The notes under the pieces were generated by a model. The model searched no databases. It worked only from the letters and a program-made list of their open reading frames with translations, and was not told the origin of the DNA. From Massilia soli (GTDB taxonomy: Bacteria > Pseudomonadota > Gammaproteobacteria > Burkholderiales > Burkholderiaceae_D), in the NCBI RefSeq assembly GCF_016809835.1, contig NZ_JAFBIL020000006.1, positions 186,001-250,000 of the forward strand: DNA of 64,000 nt, read 5' to 3'. Positions 27,049-37,758 of this stretch are shown piece after piece. The position numbers and the translations under genes are program-made. How positions within the stretch are numbered: position 1 is the first letter of the stretch; every line of letters begins with the position of its first letter.

Positions 27049-29328
27049 TTAGAACGATGCTTTCATCTGAACGCCAATGGTGCGCGGTTCGTTGACCATG
27101 CCGGTCAGGTTGTTGAAGTCGATCGCGCCGACCGACTGTACTTTGTCGGTGATGTTGCGGGCGAATGCAGCCACTTCGTAGTTATCCCACTTGTAGCCGA
27201 CGCGCAGGCCGCCTTCGACCAGCGACTTGGCTTTGTATTCCTTGGCTTCGTACAGGAACATGTTGTACGTGCTGCGGTATGCCCAGTCGGTGTAAGCGAA
27301 GAACTCGCCGTTGGCGACAGGGGTGCTGTAACGCAGCGTGAAGTTACCCTGCCACTTTGGTGCGCGCGGCAGCGGGTTGCCGTCGAGGAGCTGCGTGAAC
27401 GCGAACGGGCCTGGCGTGCCGGTGACGGTGCAGCCAGCCACGCCATTGGTGTTCGGGAAGTTACCGCAAGTCTGGACGAACAGGTTCGCATCCTTGATCT
27501 CGGTGTCGTTGTAGCTACCGCCCAGCGACATTTGCAGCTCGCTGCTCAGGATCGCCTGGAAGTCGAGTTCGACGCCCTGGCCGGTGACCTTGTCCGCGTT
27601 GATCAGCTGGTTCATGTTGATCGTGCCCGAACCTGCGGTCAGCTGCTTGTCCTTGACGCGGTACTGGAACACGGCGGCCGACATGCGCGCACGGCGGTCG
27701 AACAGCTCTTGCTTGATACCTGCTTCAACCGACAGCACCTTTTCCGCATCGGCGAACGATGGACGGTCGGACAGGCCGAACAGGCGACCCTGCATGCTCG
27801 GTGCGCGGTAGCCGGTAGCGATGCGCGCGAACAGGTTGGTGTCCTTGGTCAGCGCGTAGGTACCGCTGGCGTCCCAGCTCACGTTGGTCGACTCGCTGTG
27901 GATGCGGTGCGGGCCCGAGGTCGTCGCTTCGATACGCGATGCGGCGAAGTCCTTCTTGTCATCGGTGTAGCGCACGCCGCCACGCAGTTTCAGCTTGTCC
28001 GAAACGGTGTAGTTCACCGATGCGAACGCCGCCCACGAGCTTGTGTCCTGGGTCTGTACAGCGTAGAACGGGTTCTGCGGATTGCCTGGCGCCAGCGAGT
28101 CGAAGCCGATGCTGTCGATCTGGATGTCTTCGCTGAAGTAGAACAGGCCGCCGATCCACTGCAGCGGGCCGCTGTTGCTCGACTCGACGCGGAACTCTTG
28201 CGTGAACTGCTTGTGATCAGGCAGCACGTCGGCGGTTTCGACGACGAACGGGATCAGGCCAGGGCCCATCGGCGGGGCGTAGGCTGCGCCGAAGCCGCCA
28301 TCGACGTCGCCGCGGCTGTAGAACTCAGCGCTTTCGTAGCCGGTGATCGAATGCAGGGTCATGCCTGGCATGTCCCAGCGCAGGCGCATGTTGGCGCCCT
28401 TGGTCTTCAGGGTCTGCTCGTTGCCGCCGTCGGTGTTGTAGGTGTCGTAGTCGAAATTGTCGACCAGGTCGTTGGTGCCCTGCTTCAGGATATTCGCGCG
28501 GAACAGCGTGGCGCTGCCCTTCATGTCGCGTGCGTGCACGTTGAACAGCGCGCTGAAGTCGCGGCTTGGCTTGACCAGCAGCTGGACGCGGGCGGCGTGG
28601 TCGCCGTAGCCCTCGAACTCCTTGGTCGGTGCGTTAGGACGGTAGTTGGTGACGCGGTCGTCGCGGTTCTGCGACTGTACCGACACGCGCGCTGCCATGG
28701 TGTCGCTGATCGGCAGGTTGATCGCGCCTTCGGCGTTGACCGCGCTTTCGTTGCCGAAGCCGAGCGAGGCGTAGCCTTCGGTCTTGCCGATGACTGGCTT
28801 GGCCGAGTCGAACTTGATCACGCCGGCTGGCGAGTTACGGCCGAACAGCGTGCCTTGCGGGCCGCGCAGCACTTCCACCTGGTCGACGTCGAACACCGGG
28901 AAGCCTTTGAGCATCGGGCTTTCCTGCACGATGTCGTCAACGACCAGGCCAACCGGCTGCGATGCGTTCAAGTCGAAGTCGGTATTGCCCTGGCCGCGGA
29001 TGTAGAAGCGCGGGAACGAGCGGCCGTAGTCGGATTCGATGTTCAGGCTTGGCGAACGGCCCGACAGGAAGCGGATGTCCTGGCCGCCGGAGGTCAGCAC
29101 GTCGAGCTTTTCACCCTTCAGGGTGGTGATCGCCATCGGCACGTCCTTGATGTTCTCGGAGCGGCGCTGCGCCGTCACGATCACGGTCTCGAGCTGGCCC
29201 GGCTGGGCTTTCTCGGCGGCGCTGGTGGCTTCCTGAGCCATTGCAGCGTGCAGCGGAAAGGCACTGGCGATCGCCAGGGCGATCAGCGAGCGGGTCGTGG
29301 AGCTCGTTTGCTTGCTCTTGGTATTCAT
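27049..29328 (-). CDS. TonB-dependent outer-membrane receptor
   Basis: 759 residues with a signal peptide ending FPLHAAMAQ. TonB-box-like ETVIVTAQRRSENIKDVPMA, then plug motifs VDDIVQESPMLKGF, VEVLRGPQGTLFGRNSPAG. A 22-strand barrel ends with the aromatic C-terminus TIGVQMKASF. The start is the ATG at 29328; upstream in-frame starts lack a ribosome site. It is divergent from the BMP nucleoside importer across 625 nt that contain copy 2 of the nucleoside promoter/operator module, so purine or pyrimidine nucleosides are the inferred cargo. The palindrome lies ~180 nt before its ATG. Confidence 0.93.
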   Translation of the reverse strand: MNTKSKQTSSTTRSLIALAIASAFPLHAAMAQEATSAAEKAQPGQLETVIVTAQRRSENIKDVPMAITTLKGEKLDVLTSGGQDIRFLSGRSPSLNIESDYGRSFPRFYIRGQGNTDFDLNASQPVGLVVDDIVQESPMLKGFPVFDVDQVEVLRGPQGTLFGRNSPAGVIKFDSAKPVIGKTEGYASLGFGNESAVNAEGAINLPISDTMAARVSVQSQNRDDRVTNYRPNAPTKEFEGYGDHAARVQLLVKPSRDFSALFNVHARDMKGSATLFRANILKQGTNDLVDNFDYDTYNTDGGNEQTLKTKGANMRLRWDMPGMTLHSITGYESAEFYSRGDVDGGFGAAYAPPMGPGLIPFVVETADVLPDHKQFTQEFRVESSNSGPLQWIGGLFYFSEDIQIDSIGFDSLAPGNPQNPFYAVQTQDTSSWAAFASVNYTVSDKLKLRGGVRYTDDKKDFAASRIEATTSGPHRIHSESTNVSWDASGTYALTKDTNLFARIATGYRAPSMQGRLFGLSDRPSFADAEKVLSVEAGIKQELFDRRARMSAAVFQYRVKDKQLTAGSGTINMNQLINADKVTGQGVELDFQAILSSELQMSLGGSYNDTEIKDANLFVQTCGNFPNTNGVAGCTVTGTPGPFAFTQLLDGNPLPRAPKWQGNFTLRYSTPVANGEFFAYTDWAYRSTYNMFLYEAKEYKAKSLVEGGLRVGYKWDNYEVAAFARNITDKVQSVGAIDFNNLTGMVNEPRTIGVQMKASF

Positions 29329-29953
29329 TCTTGGGGTTCCCTTAGTTGAAGACATCAATCTATACGGCGCCTGAACGGTCCGGCCGAGGCTATTGCAGCG
29401 CACAAATTTCGGCGTGATTTTAGCCGCTTACCGCTGTTTTTCCTTCCAAATCGGCGAAGAAAAATTGATGCTAGCACGTACGAAAGTGGTGTAAATATCT
29501 TTTCATTTATATCACCGCCATATAAATAGCAAAGCAAAAACATATTTGCCCTACATATAATCGATAGTGCATAGTTTCGAAACTTGTGCCTGGCCACGCG
29601 CGCGACCCGCGCCGGGCAAGGGTTTCCGCGATTTCCTGCGGAATTTGGGTAGATTTTGGGCTTGTCGACAAGATATCTTTCCTTCAAGGTAGATCGGCGA
29701 TTGAAAAATACAAATGTGCGTAGGCAACAACGTTGTGTAAACACGACAACATCTGCGTAAGGGAGTGACGTCGCGCAACAGTTACGCTCGATACAATTGG
29801 TAACCCCGCCGGCCCCGGTTGACTGACACAATGCGCTCTGGCCTGCCCCATTTTGCTGGCCTTGCTTGCCTAGTCCGTTTAAGCTGTCGCAGTCTTCGTC
29901 CCAACGCAGCGTTAGCGCCGGGTACAATATCGATATTCCAGGAGTTCACTCAT
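29329..29953. other. 625-nt divergent regulatory region
   Basis: No gene is convincing here. Besides the module at 29505-29575 it holds a small hairpin TTCCGC/GCGGAA (29624-29629, 29638-29643), a 10-bp palindrome AAGATATCTT (29670-29679) and GTGTAAACAC near 29735-29744. If the module promoter drives the BMP gene, the leader is about 370 nt, unusually long. A second promoter close to the gene (TACAAT around 29925) is possible but lacks a clear -35. Confidence 0.5.
29505..29575 (+). promoter_or_regulatory. nucleoside promoter/operator module, copy 2 (BMP importer; divergent TonB receptor)
   Basis: Palindrome ATTTATAT-N7-ATATAAAT at 29505-29527, then on the plus strand -35-like TTGCCC (29546-29551), 18-nt spacer and -10-like CATAGT (29570-29575) inside TGCATAGTT. 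Spacing from palindrome to promoter equals copies 1 and 3 exactly. It points at the BMP importer (first ATG 29954), and the palindrome could also serve the divergent TonB receptor. Homology of the copies is seen; function is inferred. Confidence 0.75.
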
Positions 29954-30949
29954 ATGACATTCAAGCACCTCAGCATGACGATGGCCGTACTCTGCGTGAC
30001 CGCCAGCGCTTCCGCTGCCACGCCGAAGCTGGGCATCGTCTACGATGCAGGCGGCAAGTTCGACAAGTCGTTCAACCAGTCCGCGTTCGAAGGCGCGGAG
30101 CGGTTCAAAAAAGAGACCGGCATTAAATACATCGAAGTCCAGGCCAGCAGCGACACCCAGGCCGAGCAAGTCATGCGCGGCCTGGCCCGCAAGAAGCTCG
30201 ACCTGATCGCCGCGGTGGGCTTTTCGCAAACGCAGGCCGTGCAAAAGGTCGCGCAAGAATTCCCGAATGTGCGCTTCGTGCTGATCGACGCCATCGCCAA
30301 GGGTAACAACGTCAATTCGATCCTGTTCAAGGAAGAAGAAGGCTCGTACCTGGTTGGCGTCGCCGCGGCAATGGCATCGAAGTCGAAAAAGATCGGTTTC
30401 GTCGGCGGCATGGACATTCCGCTGATCCGCGCGTTCGCCTGCGGCTATACCCAGGGCGCGAAATCGGTGAACCCGAAAATCGAATCGCTGCAGAACATGG
30501 TGGGCACCACCGCCGCAGCCTGGAATGACCCGGCCAAAGGCGGCGAGCTGGCGCGCGCGCAGTTCGACCGTGGCGTCGACGTGGTGTTCGCGGTGGCCGG
30601 CGGCAGCGGCATGGGCACCCTGCAGATGGCGAAGGAAAAAGGCAAGCTGGGTATCGGCGTCGACTCCAACCAGAACTACCTCCACCCGGGCAGCATGCTG
30701 ACCTCGATGGTCAAGCGCGTCGACCTGGCGATCTACGACTCGTTCAAGCAGGTCCAGAACGGCACCTGGAAGGCAGGCGTCACGCACCGCGGCCTGAAAG
30801 AAGGCGGCGTTGACTGGGCGCTGGACAAGGACAACCGCATGGTGGTCACGCCGGCCATCGAAAAGAAGGTCAATGAAGTCAAGGCCAGCATCATCAACGG
30901 CAAGACCAAGGTGGTCGACTACCGCGCCGCGGGCAGCTGCCCGGTCTGA
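29954..30949 (+). CDS. BMP-family nucleoside-binding protein of an ABC importer
   Basis: 331 residues with a cleavable signal peptide (LSMTMAVLCVTASASA); no lipobox, so it is probably free in the periplasm. PKLGIVYDAGGKFDKSFNQS at the mature N-terminus is the nucleoside-binding BMP signature. ERFKKETGIKYIEVQ, DLIAAVGFSQTQAVQKVA and KKIGFVGGMDIPLIRAFACG follow. BMP proteins bind purine or pyrimidine nucleosides. AGGAG lies 9 nt before the ATG. First gene of a four-gene import operon (binding protein, ATPase, two permeases). Confidence 0.94.
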   Translation: MTFKHLSMTMAVLCVTASASAATPKLGIVYDAGGKFDKSFNQSAFEGAERFKKETGIKYIEVQASSDTQAEQVMRGLARKKLDLIAAVGFSQTQAVQKVAQEFPNVRFVLIDAIAKGNNVNSILFKEEEGSYLVGVAAAMASKSKKIGFVGGMDIPLIRAFACGYTQGAKSVNPKIESLQNMVGTTAAAWNDPAKGGELARAQFDRGVDVVFAVAGGSGMGTLQMAKEKGKLGIGVDSNQNYLHPGSMLTSMVKRVDLAIYDSFKQVQNGTWKAGVTHRGLKEGGVDWALDKDNRMVVTPAIEKKVNEVKASIINGKTKVVDYRAAGSCPV

Positions 30950-30967
30950 TTTTCAACTGCATTATCC

Positions 30968-31007
30968 AAGCGCGCCGCGCCGGTGATCCGGCCCGGCGCG
31001 CTTTTGA
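30968..31007 (+). terminator. stem-loop between binding protein and ATPase genes
   Basis: GCGCGCC(G) and (C)GGCGCGC pair around a GC-rich loop, followed by CTTTTG. Such partial terminators after binding-protein genes often raise the binding protein over the membrane components. The short U-run makes it leaky at best. Confidence 0.55.
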
Positions 31008-31037
31008 ATATATCACCACCACTTACCACTGACCTCT

Positions 31038-32563
<1,526 letters not shown>

Positions 32564-32567
<4 letters not shown>

Positions 32568-33664
32568 AAACGACCGAACTCCCACGCTGGGCCACAGGCT
32601 TTGTCCTGCCCATCCTGAACCTGGTGTCGGCGCTGCTGGTAGCGGCGCTGGTGATCCACCTGCTGGGCGAGAGCCCGACCGAATCGCTGGCGATCCTGAT
32701 CGACAGCGCGGTACTCAATCCGGAAGGCCTGGCCTACACGCTGTTCTACGCCAGCACCTTCATCTTCACCGGCCTGTCGGTATCGATCGCCATGAAGGCC
32801 GGGCTGTTCAACATCGGCAGCGAAGGCCAGCTCTACATCGGCGGGCTTGGCCTGACACTGGTCATGCTGGCGTTCGACCAGACCCTGCCTGCCCTGCTCC
32901 TGATCCCGCTGGCGATGGTCGGCGCGGCGGTGTTCGGCGCCGGCTGGGCCTTCCTGCCCGGCTACCTGCAAGCGAAACGCGGCAGCCACGTGGTGGTCAC
33001 GACGATCATGTTCAACTTCATCGCGGCCAGCCTGATGAACTTCATCATCGTCAAATACCTGATTCCGGAAGGCCAGCAGAATCCGGCCAGCCGGGTGTTT
33101 TCAAGCGCCGGCGAAATGCCGCGCCTGGGCGAATGGTTCCCGGTACTGGGCGACACGCCGCTGAACGTCAGCTTCATCATCGCCATCATCGCGCTGGCGA
33201 TCTACGGCGTGATGGTATGGCGCTCGTCGTGGGGCTACCAGCTGCGCGCCACGGGCCTGAACCACAACGCGGCGCACTACGCCGGCGTGTCGATCAGCCG
33301 CATGATCATTGTCGCGATGCTGATCTCGGGCGCCCTCGCGGGCCTCGGCGCGGTCAACTCGATCATGGGTTCGACCCACTACCTGTCGCTCAATTTCCCG
33401 GCAGGCGCGGGCTTTGTCGGCATCGCGATCGCGCTGATGGGCCGCCAGCACCCGGTCGGCATCTTCCTGTCGTCGGTGCTGTTCGGCGCCCTGATCCAGG
33501 GCGGCTTCGACCTGTCGCTGGAAAAACCGAACATCCCGCAAGAGACCTTCATCTTTATCCAGGGCCTGATCATTCTGTTCTGCGGCGCGATGGAAAACCT
33601 GTACGGACCTGCGCTGCTCCGATTGATCAACATGACGCGCACGTCGGCGCCGGTGAAAGGATAA
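32564..33664 (+). CDS. nucleoside ABC importer permease 1
   Basis: 366 residues, about nine to ten transmembrane helices of the BPD_transp_2 family. FTGLSVSIAMKAGLFNIGSE and GQLYIGGLGL form the conserved N-terminal part; VVVTTIMFNFIAASLMNFII and GVSISRMIIVAMLISGALAG contain the coupling region. Translationally coupled to the ATPase gene and followed after 4 nt by permease 2. Confidence 0.94.
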
Positions 33665-33668
33665 CGCC

Positions 33669-34637
33669 ATGTTTGAAGACTTCCACCTCTCCAGCATCGT
33701 CGTATCGACCATCCGCAACGCGCCGGTACTGATTTTCGCCGCGATGGCCGGCCTGTTCGCCGAACGCAGCGGCGTGATCGACCTTGCCCTTGAAGGCAAG
33801 ATGCTCGCCAGCGCGTTCGTCTCGGCAGCGGTGGCTTACACCACCCAGAACGCCTGGTACGGCGTCTCGGCGGGCATCGCCGTATCGGCTGCGCTGGCGC
33901 TGCTGCAGGGTTATGTCAGCATCACCCAGAAGGGCAACCAGCTGGTGGGCGGCATCGCGATCAACATCGCCATGAGCGGCCTGACCTTCGTGCTGGCGCA
34001 GTTCTTCTACCAGCAAGGCGGCCGCACGCCGGACCTGGGCGAAGCGCGCCTGTTCGACATCGTCCTGCCCGGCACCGCGGCAGTGGCCGACGTGCCCTTC
34101 CTCGGCTGGTTCTATGGCCATGTGATCGGCGGCCACTCGGCGCTGGTGTACCTGGCGTTCGCATTGATCCCGCTGGTGCACTGGGTGATCTATCACAGCC
34201 GTTTCGGCCTGCGCCTGCGCGCCTGCGGCGAGAATCCGCACGCCGCCGACGCGGCAGGCATCAGCGTCGAGCGCACCCGCTACATGGCGATGCTGGTGTG
34301 CGGCATCCTGTGCTCGTTCTCGGGCGCCTACCTGGCGATCGTGCAAAGCGGCTTCTTCCTGCGCGACATGTCGGCAGGCGCAGGCTACCTGGCGCTGACC
34401 GCGCTGGTGTTCGGCAACTGGCGCCCGATCTACACGGCGCTCGGCTGCATCATGTTCGGCTTCTTCAGCGCGGTCCAGATCCAGATCGAAGGCGTCGACC
34501 TGCCGGGCATCGGCCGCATTCCGGGCTCGCTGATCCAGATGATTCCATACGTTGTCACGGTGATCGTGCTGGCCGGCCTGATGGCCAAGTCGGTGGCGCC
34601 GAAAGCGATCGGCAAGCCGTTCGTCAAGTCGCGTTGA
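33669..34637 (+). CDS. nucleoside ABC importer permease 2
   Basis: 322 residues, BPD_transp_2 family, second half of the permease heterodimer. APVLIFAAMAGLFAERSGVI then DLALEGKMLASAFVS, GNQLVGGIAINIAMSGLTFV and CGENPHAADAAGISVERTRY are the family's hallmarks. Last gene of the importer operon, followed by a stem-loop at 34646-34666. Confidence 0.94.
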   Translation: MFEDFHLSSIVVSTIRNAPVLIFAAMAGLFAERSGVIDLALEGKMLASAFVSAAVAYTTQNAWYGVSAGIAVSAALALLQGYVSITQKGNQLVGGIAINIAMSGLTFVLAQFFYQQGGRTPDLGEARLFDIVLPGTAAVADVPFLGWFYGHVIGGHSALVYLAFALIPLVHWVIYHSRFGLRLRACGENPHAADAAGISVERTRYMAMLVCGILCSFSGAYLAIVQSGFFLRDMSAGAGYLALTALVFGNWRPIYTALGCIMFGFFSAVQIQIEGVDLPGIGRIPGSLIQMIPYVVTVIVLAGLMAKSVAPKAIGKPFVKSR

Positions 34638-34645
34638 TCCAGGTG

Positions 34646-34666
34646 CTTGGGGCCGTGCGCCCCAAG
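34646..34666 (+). terminator. stem-loop after the importer operon
   Basis: CTTGGGGC and GCCCCAAG form an 8-bp perfect stem with a 5-nt loop, 8 nt after the last importer gene. The downstream sequence is only moderately T-rich (TTGCCGGTTTGTT). Confidence 0.55.
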
Positions 34667-34719
34667 TTGCCGGTTTGTTCTAGACTTTCGGGGTCTGCTA
34701 AAGGGCGTGGCACTGAAAC

Positions 34720-35511
34720 ATGAAAACCCAACTCCTCGAAGACATCGGCGAAAACAATTCTCTGCCGGCAGTTTCTCCCGACGATGCCGCTTTGCTGCGT
34801 GCCAGTGCGCCGGTGCAGCCTGCTGCCGCGCCGAAGGCGGACAAATGGACCGCGGGACCGTGGCGCCAGCGCATGGCGGCCGCGCCGCCGGCCAGCGAAC
34901 CGGTCGCGGCCGCACCACCGCCACCGCCCCCCGCGCCTGCCCCGCTCCTTCCCGAGCCACAGATCCACTCGTTCGATCCCGACCCGCTGGCCGAGAGCTG
35001 GGCAATTGCCAATCCCAGCACCGGCCCGACCTGGTTCGAGCGCTGGGGACGCCGCGCCGCAGCCGTCAGCACCGGTCTCGCCGCGCTCGTGCTGGTGGCC
35101 GGCGCCGCCGCGTGGATGTACACCGAAACCAAGACAGACGAGGCGCTGGCTGTCGCCTCGCTGGCCCTGGACGACCCAATCCCTGCCAACGTGACGCGCG
35201 CGCCGCTCAAGACGGTTGAACCGATCGATATCCAGGCGTCCGAACTGGCGCCGCTGGAAACTGACTTTTACGCCGACGTACCGGACTTCGACCCGACCCC
35301 GGTCGCGGCGAAACGGCCGCGCAGCCGCGCGCGCACGATCGCCGCCGCGCCGCGCCGTCCGAAGCCCGCTCCTGCGCCGAGCGCCGCGCAAATCCGTGAA
35401 GCGCAGATGGCCGAGACCTTGCGCCAGTGCCGCGCCGCCGGCTATCACGCGCAGCAGTGCGTCAAGCGCGGCTGCGTCGCCACGCCTTACGGTATCGCCT
35501 GTAAAGGCTAG
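34720..35511 (+). CDS. hypothetical membrane-anchored protein with C-terminal Cys motif
   Basis: 263 residues, no family recognised. Residues ~30-90 are Ala/Pro-rich and disordered. A single transmembrane helix lies at ~112-132 (AAAVSTGLAALVLVAGAAAW). A linker rich in Arg, Pro and Ala follows (RPRSRARTIAAAPRRPKPAP). The end holds CRAAGYHAQQCVKRGCVATP with a final Cys six residues later (YGIACKG), giving four Cys that could form two disulphides or a metal site. This suggests a bitopic inner-membrane protein with a periplasmic C-terminal knot. Its stop overlaps the convergent LysR gene by 4 nt. Confidence 0.7.
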   Translation: MKTQLLEDIGENNSLPAVSPDDAALLRASAPVQPAAAPKADKWTAGPWRQRMAAAPPASEPVAAAPPPPPPAPAPLLPEPQIHSFDPDPLAESWAIANPSTGPTWFERWGRRAAAVSTGLAALVLVAGAAAWMYTETKTDEALAVASLALDDPIPANVTRAPLKTVEPIDIQASELAPLETDFYADVPDFDPTPVAAKRPRSRARTIAAAPRRPKPAPAPSAAQIREAQMAETLRQCRAAGYHAQQCVKRGCVATPYGIACKG

Positions 35512-36398
35512 GCGGCTGGCTTGAACGCCTCCACCAGGAAATCGATCAGGTAGCGCAGCTTCAGCGGCAGGTGGCGCCGCGACGCGTATAGGGCGTACAC
35601 GCCCAGGTCCGGCGTGCGGTACCCAGGCAGGATTTCAACCAGCTCACCCGAGCGCAGGTCGCCGCCGACCAGGAAGTCGGGCTGCAGGATGACGCCCTGT
35701 CCGCGCAGCGCGGCGGCGCGGCAGGTATCGCCGTTGTTGGCGAACAGGCGCGGGCTGACCTTGACCCTCACTTCGCCATCCGGCCCCTCAAATATCCACT
35801 CGTCGCGGAACGCCCCATAGGTGTAGGCGACGACGTCGTGCTGCGCCAACTCGCTCGCGTGCTGCGGTGTGCCGCGCCGCTCCAGGTACGACGGCGACGC
35901 GCAGAGCACCAGCCGCGTGGTCGCCAGGCGGCGCGCGATCAGCGACGGCTGCATCACGCTGGAGATGCGGATGGCGAGGTCGAAGCCGTCTTCGACCAGG
36001 TCGACCGCGCGGTCCGACAGCGCCACCTCAAGCCGCACCTTCGGATAGCGCTCCAGGAAATCGCCCCACAGCGGCGCCAGGTGCAGGATGCCGAAGGTGA
36101 CCGGGGCGCTGATGCGCACCAGGCCACTCGCCTCGGCACTGCGGGTACTCAGGTCGCCCTCGGCTTCGTCCAGCGCGGCCAGCAGCTCGACGCAGTGGTA
36201 GTAGAACGCCTGGCCATCGCCGGTCATCGACAGGCTGCGCGTGGTGCGGTTGAGCAGGCGCACGCCCAGGCGGTCCTCAAGATCGCTGATGTAGCGCGAC
36301 ACCGCCGCCTTGGAGCTGCCCAGCGCATCCGCAGCGCGCACGAAACTGCCCGCATCGACCACTGCCACGAAGGCCTGCATTTCCTGGAATTTATCCAT
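35508..36398 (-). CDS. LysR-family transcriptional regulator
   Basis: 296 residues. DNA-binding N-terminus MQAFVAVVDAGSFVRAADAL with GSSKAAVSRYISDLEDRLG and LLNRTTRSLSMTGDG; effector domain from about residue 90. The sequence is of the CrgA/DsdC-like LysR subgroup often found next to oxidoreductase genes. It is divergent from the ygiD-like dioxygenase gene at 36492, its most likely target. Confidence 0.92.
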   Translation of the reverse strand: MDKFQEMQAFVAVVDAGSFVRAADALGSSKAAVSRYISDLEDRLGVRLLNRTTRSLSMTGDGQAFYYHCVELLAALDEAEGDLSTRSAEASGLVRISAPVTFGILHLAPLWGDFLERYPKVRLEVALSDRAVDLVEDGFDLAIRISSVMQPSLIARRLATTRLVLCASPSYLERRGTPQHASELAQHDVVAYTYGAFRDEWIFEGPDGEVRVKVSPRLFANNGDTCRAAALRGQGVILQPDFLVGGDLRSGELVEILPGYRTPDLGVYALYASRRHLPLKLRYLIDFLVEAFKPAA

Positions 36399-36437
36399 TG
36401 TCTCTAAATATGAAACGAACTATCTAATTAAAGCATA

Positions 36438-36464
36438 TTTATCTCGATTTATGAGACAGATAAA
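36438..36464. promoter_or_regulatory. dyad in the LysR/ygiD divergent region
   Basis: TTTATCT (36438-36444) and AGATAAA (36458-36464) form a 7-bp inverted repeat with a 13-nt spacer, centred between the divergent LysR and dioxygenase genes. A plausible LysR box; only the symmetry is seen directly. Confidence 0.4.
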
Positions 36465-36491
36465 CTGGATACATTCTTCAAGGAGGTCACC

Positions 36492-37283
36492 ATGAGCACC
36501 TTACCGACCCTGTTCGTCTCCCACGGCGCGCCGACCCTGGCCATCGTCGACAGCCCGGCCAGCCGCTTCCTGCGCGAGCTGGGCCAGACGCTGCCGCGGC
36601 CGAAAGCGATCCTGGTCGCATCGGCCCACTGGGAATCGCACGGCGGTCCCGCCGTCAGCCTGGCGGCCACCCCGCAGACCATCCATGACTTCGGCGGCTT
36701 TCCCGACGCGCTGTTCGACATTCGCTATCCGGCGCCGGGCGCACCGGAGATGGCTGCGCGCGCCGCGTCGCTGCTGTCGCGCGAAGGCGTGGCGGTCGCG
36801 CAAAGCCCCAGCCGCGGCCTCGACCACGGCGCCTGGGTGCTGCTGCACCTGATGTATCCCGGCGCCGACATCCCGGTCGCGCAAATCTCGGTCGTGCGCG
36901 GCGCGTCCCCCGAGGAGCACGAACGCATCGGCCGCGCGCTGGCGCCGCTGCGCGAGGACGGTGTGCTGATCATCGGCTCCGGCTCGCTGACGCACAACCT
37001 GCACGAATTTCGCGGCCAGCCCATCGACATCCCGGCGCCCGAATGGGTCAGCAGCTTCGGCGACTGGATGAAGGCGCGGCTCGATGCGAACGACCTGCAG
37101 GCGCTGCGCGACTACCGCGCGCGGGCGCCGAACGCCGCGCGCAATCACCCCACCGAAGAGCATTTGCTGCCGCTGTATGTCGCGCTTGGCGCGGCGGGCG
37201 ACAACTCCCGGGCGGAGAGGCTTCACGCGAGCTACGAATATGGCATCCTCGCAATGGATGTGTACGCGTTCACCCAGGGGTAG
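36492..37283 (+). CDS. ygiD: DODA-type extradiol dioxygenase (4,5-DOPA dioxygenase family)
   Basis: 263 residues of the class III extradiol (LigB-like) family. Metal-binding His residues are visible in LFVSHGAPTLAI, SAHWESHGGP and GSGSLTHNLHEF; DHGAWVLLHLMYPGADIPV is the other conserved block. AAGGAGG precedes the ATG. E. coli YgiD opens the ring of DOPA in vitro; the natural substrate is uncertain. Divergent from a LysR gene. Confidence 0.93.
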   Translation: MSTLPTLFVSHGAPTLAIVDSPASRFLRELGQTLPRPKAILVASAHWESHGGPAVSLAATPQTIHDFGGFPDALFDIRYPAPGAPEMAARAASLLSREGVAVAQSPSRGLDHGAWVLLHLMYPGADIPVAQISVVRGASPEEHERIGRALAPLREDGVLIIGSGSLTHNLHEFRGQPIDIPAPEWVSSFGDWMKARLDANDLQALRDYRARAPNAARNHPTEEHLLPLYVALGAAGDNSRAERLHASYEYGILAMDVYAFTQG

Positions 37284-37334
37284 AATAGACCGCGGTGTCG
37301 TTCTTGATAACTCAATCAAACAAAAGGAATCGCC

Positions 37335-37757
37335 ATGCAAACCAACACGATCAATACCTCAACCGACGACCTGGGCAAACTCGTCATCCGCAGCGCAGTC
37401 GCCATCCTGGTGCTGTTGCACGGCATCTCCAAACTGACTGGCGGCATCGACGGTATTGCCGGCATGGTCGCGGGCGCAGGTTTGCCTGCCGTCTTTGCCT
37501 ACGGTGTGTATGTCGGTGAGGTGCTCGCGCCGCTGCTGGTGCTGATCGGCCTGTGGACGCGCCCGGCCGCCGCGGTCATGGCGATCAATATGGTGGTGGC
37601 GATCATGCTGGCCCACTCCGCCGAACTGGCGCAGCTGAACAAGCAGGGCGGCTGGGCGCTGGAGCTGCAGGGCATGTTCCTGTTTGGCGCGATCGCCGTG
37701 GCACTGCTTGGCGCCGGCCGCTACAGCGTTGGCGGCATCAACGGCAAGTGGAACTGA
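37335..37757 (+). CDS. DoxX-family membrane protein
   Basis: 140 residues with four hydrophobic helices (LVIRSAVAILVLLHGISKLT and GVYVGEVLAPLLVLIGLWTR are the first two). DoxX family of redox-associated membrane proteins. AAGGA precedes the ATG. It follows the dioxygenase gene by ~50 nt, probably in the same LysR-controlled unit. Convergent with the MipA gene, one base between stops. Confidence 0.88.
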   Translation: MQTNTINTSTDDLGKLVIRSAVAILVLLHGISKLTGGIDGIAGMVAGAGLPAVFAYGVYVGEVLAPLLVLIGLWTRPAAAVMAINMVVAIMLAHSAELAQLNKQGGWALELQGMFLFGAIAVALLGAGRYSVGGINGKWN

Positions 37758-37758
37758 G

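Noticed and set aside
29735-29744. GTGTAAACAC as a LacI-type operator
   Set aside because: Short 4-bp arms around AA occur by chance; no second copy in the window and no nearby LacI gene.
29576-29953. Purine or other known riboswitch in the importer leader
   Set aside because: No purine-riboswitch core (conserved P1 flanks and kissing loops) could be recognised; only simple hairpins are visible.
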